64,000 nucleotides of DNA, taken from positions 2,046,001 to 2,110,000 of the forward strand of contig NZ_JAFBBV010000001.1 in assembly GCF_016907365.1 (NCBI RefSeq). Direction: 5' to 3'. Made by a program: the position numbers and the translations under genes. Position 1 is the first letter of the stretch, and the number at the start of each line of letters is the position of its first letter. A model generated the notes under the pieces. It was not told the DNA's origin. It saw nothing but the letters and a program-made list of their open reading frames with translations, and searched no databases. Source of the DNA: Oerskovia paurometabola. Lineage in GTDB: Bacteria > Actinomycetota > Actinomycetes > Actinomycetales > Cellulomonadaceae. Positions 63,474 to 64,000 of this stretch are shown one piece after another.

Positions 63474-64000
63474 TTGAGGACAACCACGACCAGGCGGACC
63501 GCCGAGGCATCCACGAGGGATGCCCCGGCGGTCTCGCCGTACGCCCTGCAGGTCGCAGGGATCACCAAGACGTACGCCGCGGGCAAGCGGTCGGTGCACG
63601 CCCTGCGGGGCGTGTCCCTGGCGCTCCCGAGGGGCAGCTTCACGGCCGTGATGGGGCCGTCGGGCTCGGGCAAGAGCACGTTGCTGCACTGCGCCGCGGG
63701 TCTCGACCGGCCGACGGGCGGCTCGGTCCACCTGGGCGGGGTGGACCTGTCCACGCTGACCGAGGACGAGCTCACGGCGCTGCGCCGGGGCCGCATCGGG
63801 TTCGTCTTCCAGGCCTACAACCTCATGGGGTCGTTGACGGTCGCGGAGAACGTCGGGCTGCCGCTGCGGCTCGCGGGCGAGCGGGCCGACCCGGCGTGGT
63901 TGCGCGAGATCGCGGCCCGCGTCGGGATCGAGGACCGCCTCGACCACCGTCCGAGCGAGCTCTCGGGCGGTCAGCAGCAGCGCGTGGCGATCGCGCGGGC
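63474..64000 (+). CDS. ABC transporter ATP-binding protein, MacB/LolD type (3' end outside window)
   Basis: The first 175 residues are present. Walker A GPSGSGKS near residue 61, 'VFQAYNLMGSLTVAENV' Q-loop near 112 and signature LSGGQQQRVAIARA at the window end are typical of MacB/LolD/FtsE-type ATPases that pair with FtsX-like permeases. The start is taken as TTG at 63474 because no ATG or GTG lies in frame before the conserved domain ('ITKTYAAGKRSVHALRGVSL'); an RBS is weak. It probably begins a peptide or antibiotic export/resistance operon. Confidence 0.88.
   Translation, partial: MRTTTTRRTAEASTRDAPAVSPYALQVAGITKTYAAGKRSVHALRGVSLALPRGSFTAVMGPSGSGKSTLLHCAAGLDRPTGGSVHLGGVDLSTLTEDELTALRRGRIGFVFQAYNLMGSLTVAENVGLPLRLAGERADPAWLREIAARVGIEDRLDHRPSELSGGQQQRVAIAR

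Overview
The window is very GC-rich, gene-dense DNA with strong third-position G/C bias, many GTG starts and ATGA/GTGA gene overlaps. The suf operon order (sufR-B-D-Rieske-C-S-U-T), the divergent glgC/glgA pair, DUF3099, an InhA-type FabI and many apparently leaderless genes point to an actinobacterium, most likely a Micrococcales member close to Cellulomonas, Oerskovia or Cellulosimicrobium. That placement is inference from gene content. I see no insertion sequence, prophage, CRISPR array, tRNA or rRNA; this looks like ordinary chromosome.

Layout. 1-6 kb: a gene tail, a DrrAB-like ABC exporter, heme A synthase (ctaA), a lipoprotein and a second ABC-2 exporter. 6-13.3 kb: the complete suf iron-sulfur assembly operon. 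13.3-17.7 kb: an exported RidA-like protein divergent from a Tat-exported flavin amine oxidase, a DHFR-like reductase and a zinc metallopeptidase. 17.7-24 kb: an ABC-F ATPase, a SURF1/DUF3099 cluster, and fabG-fabI-sixA. 24-31 kb: serB-glgC divergent from glgA, an orphan ABC ATPase, and an NfeD/SPFH pair. 31-36 kb: a TetR regulator followed by a heterodimeric ABC exporter. 36-40 kb: cell-envelope genes and an rRNA/tRNA methyltransferase. 40-51.4 kb: nitrate respiration (narK, a Cys-rich regulator, narGHJI) fused into one transcript with moaE-moaA-moaD for the molybdenum cofactor. 51.4-55 kb: panE-like reductase, a membrane protein, a second ABC-F. 55-61.8 kb: cstA-ybdD next to a LytS/LytTR two-component system and an SSS-family symporter. 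61.8-63.4 kb: an archaeal-type aspartyl-tRNA synthetase behind a T-box leader. 63.5 kb to the end: start of a MacB/LolD-type ABC ATPase cut by the window edge.

How the parts fit. Respiration is a recurring theme: ctaA and SURF1 serve haem-copper oxidase assembly, narGHJI/narK serve anaerobic nitrate respiration, and suf supplies the Fe-S clusters NarG and NarH need. Two regulators with clustered cysteines (SufR at 6156 and the winged-helix protein at 41498) probably sense Fe-S status, oxygen or NO. The cstA/LytS/LytTR/SSS block looks like a pyruvate or small-carboxylate sensing and uptake module.

The strongest hidden signal is a class II (translational) T-box riboswitch at 61847-62035, upstream of the AspRS gene. 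Its T-box, stem III, antisequestrator and Shine-Dalgarno sequestrator can all be paired by hand. Other regulatory structure: four half-sites arranged as two palindromes upstream of narK, four 11-bp-phased repeats upstream of the DrrAB-like operon, a TetR operator filling the spacer of its own promoter, a palindromic shared -10 element, chained micro-ORFs before fabI, and a two-copy palindromic intergenic repeat.
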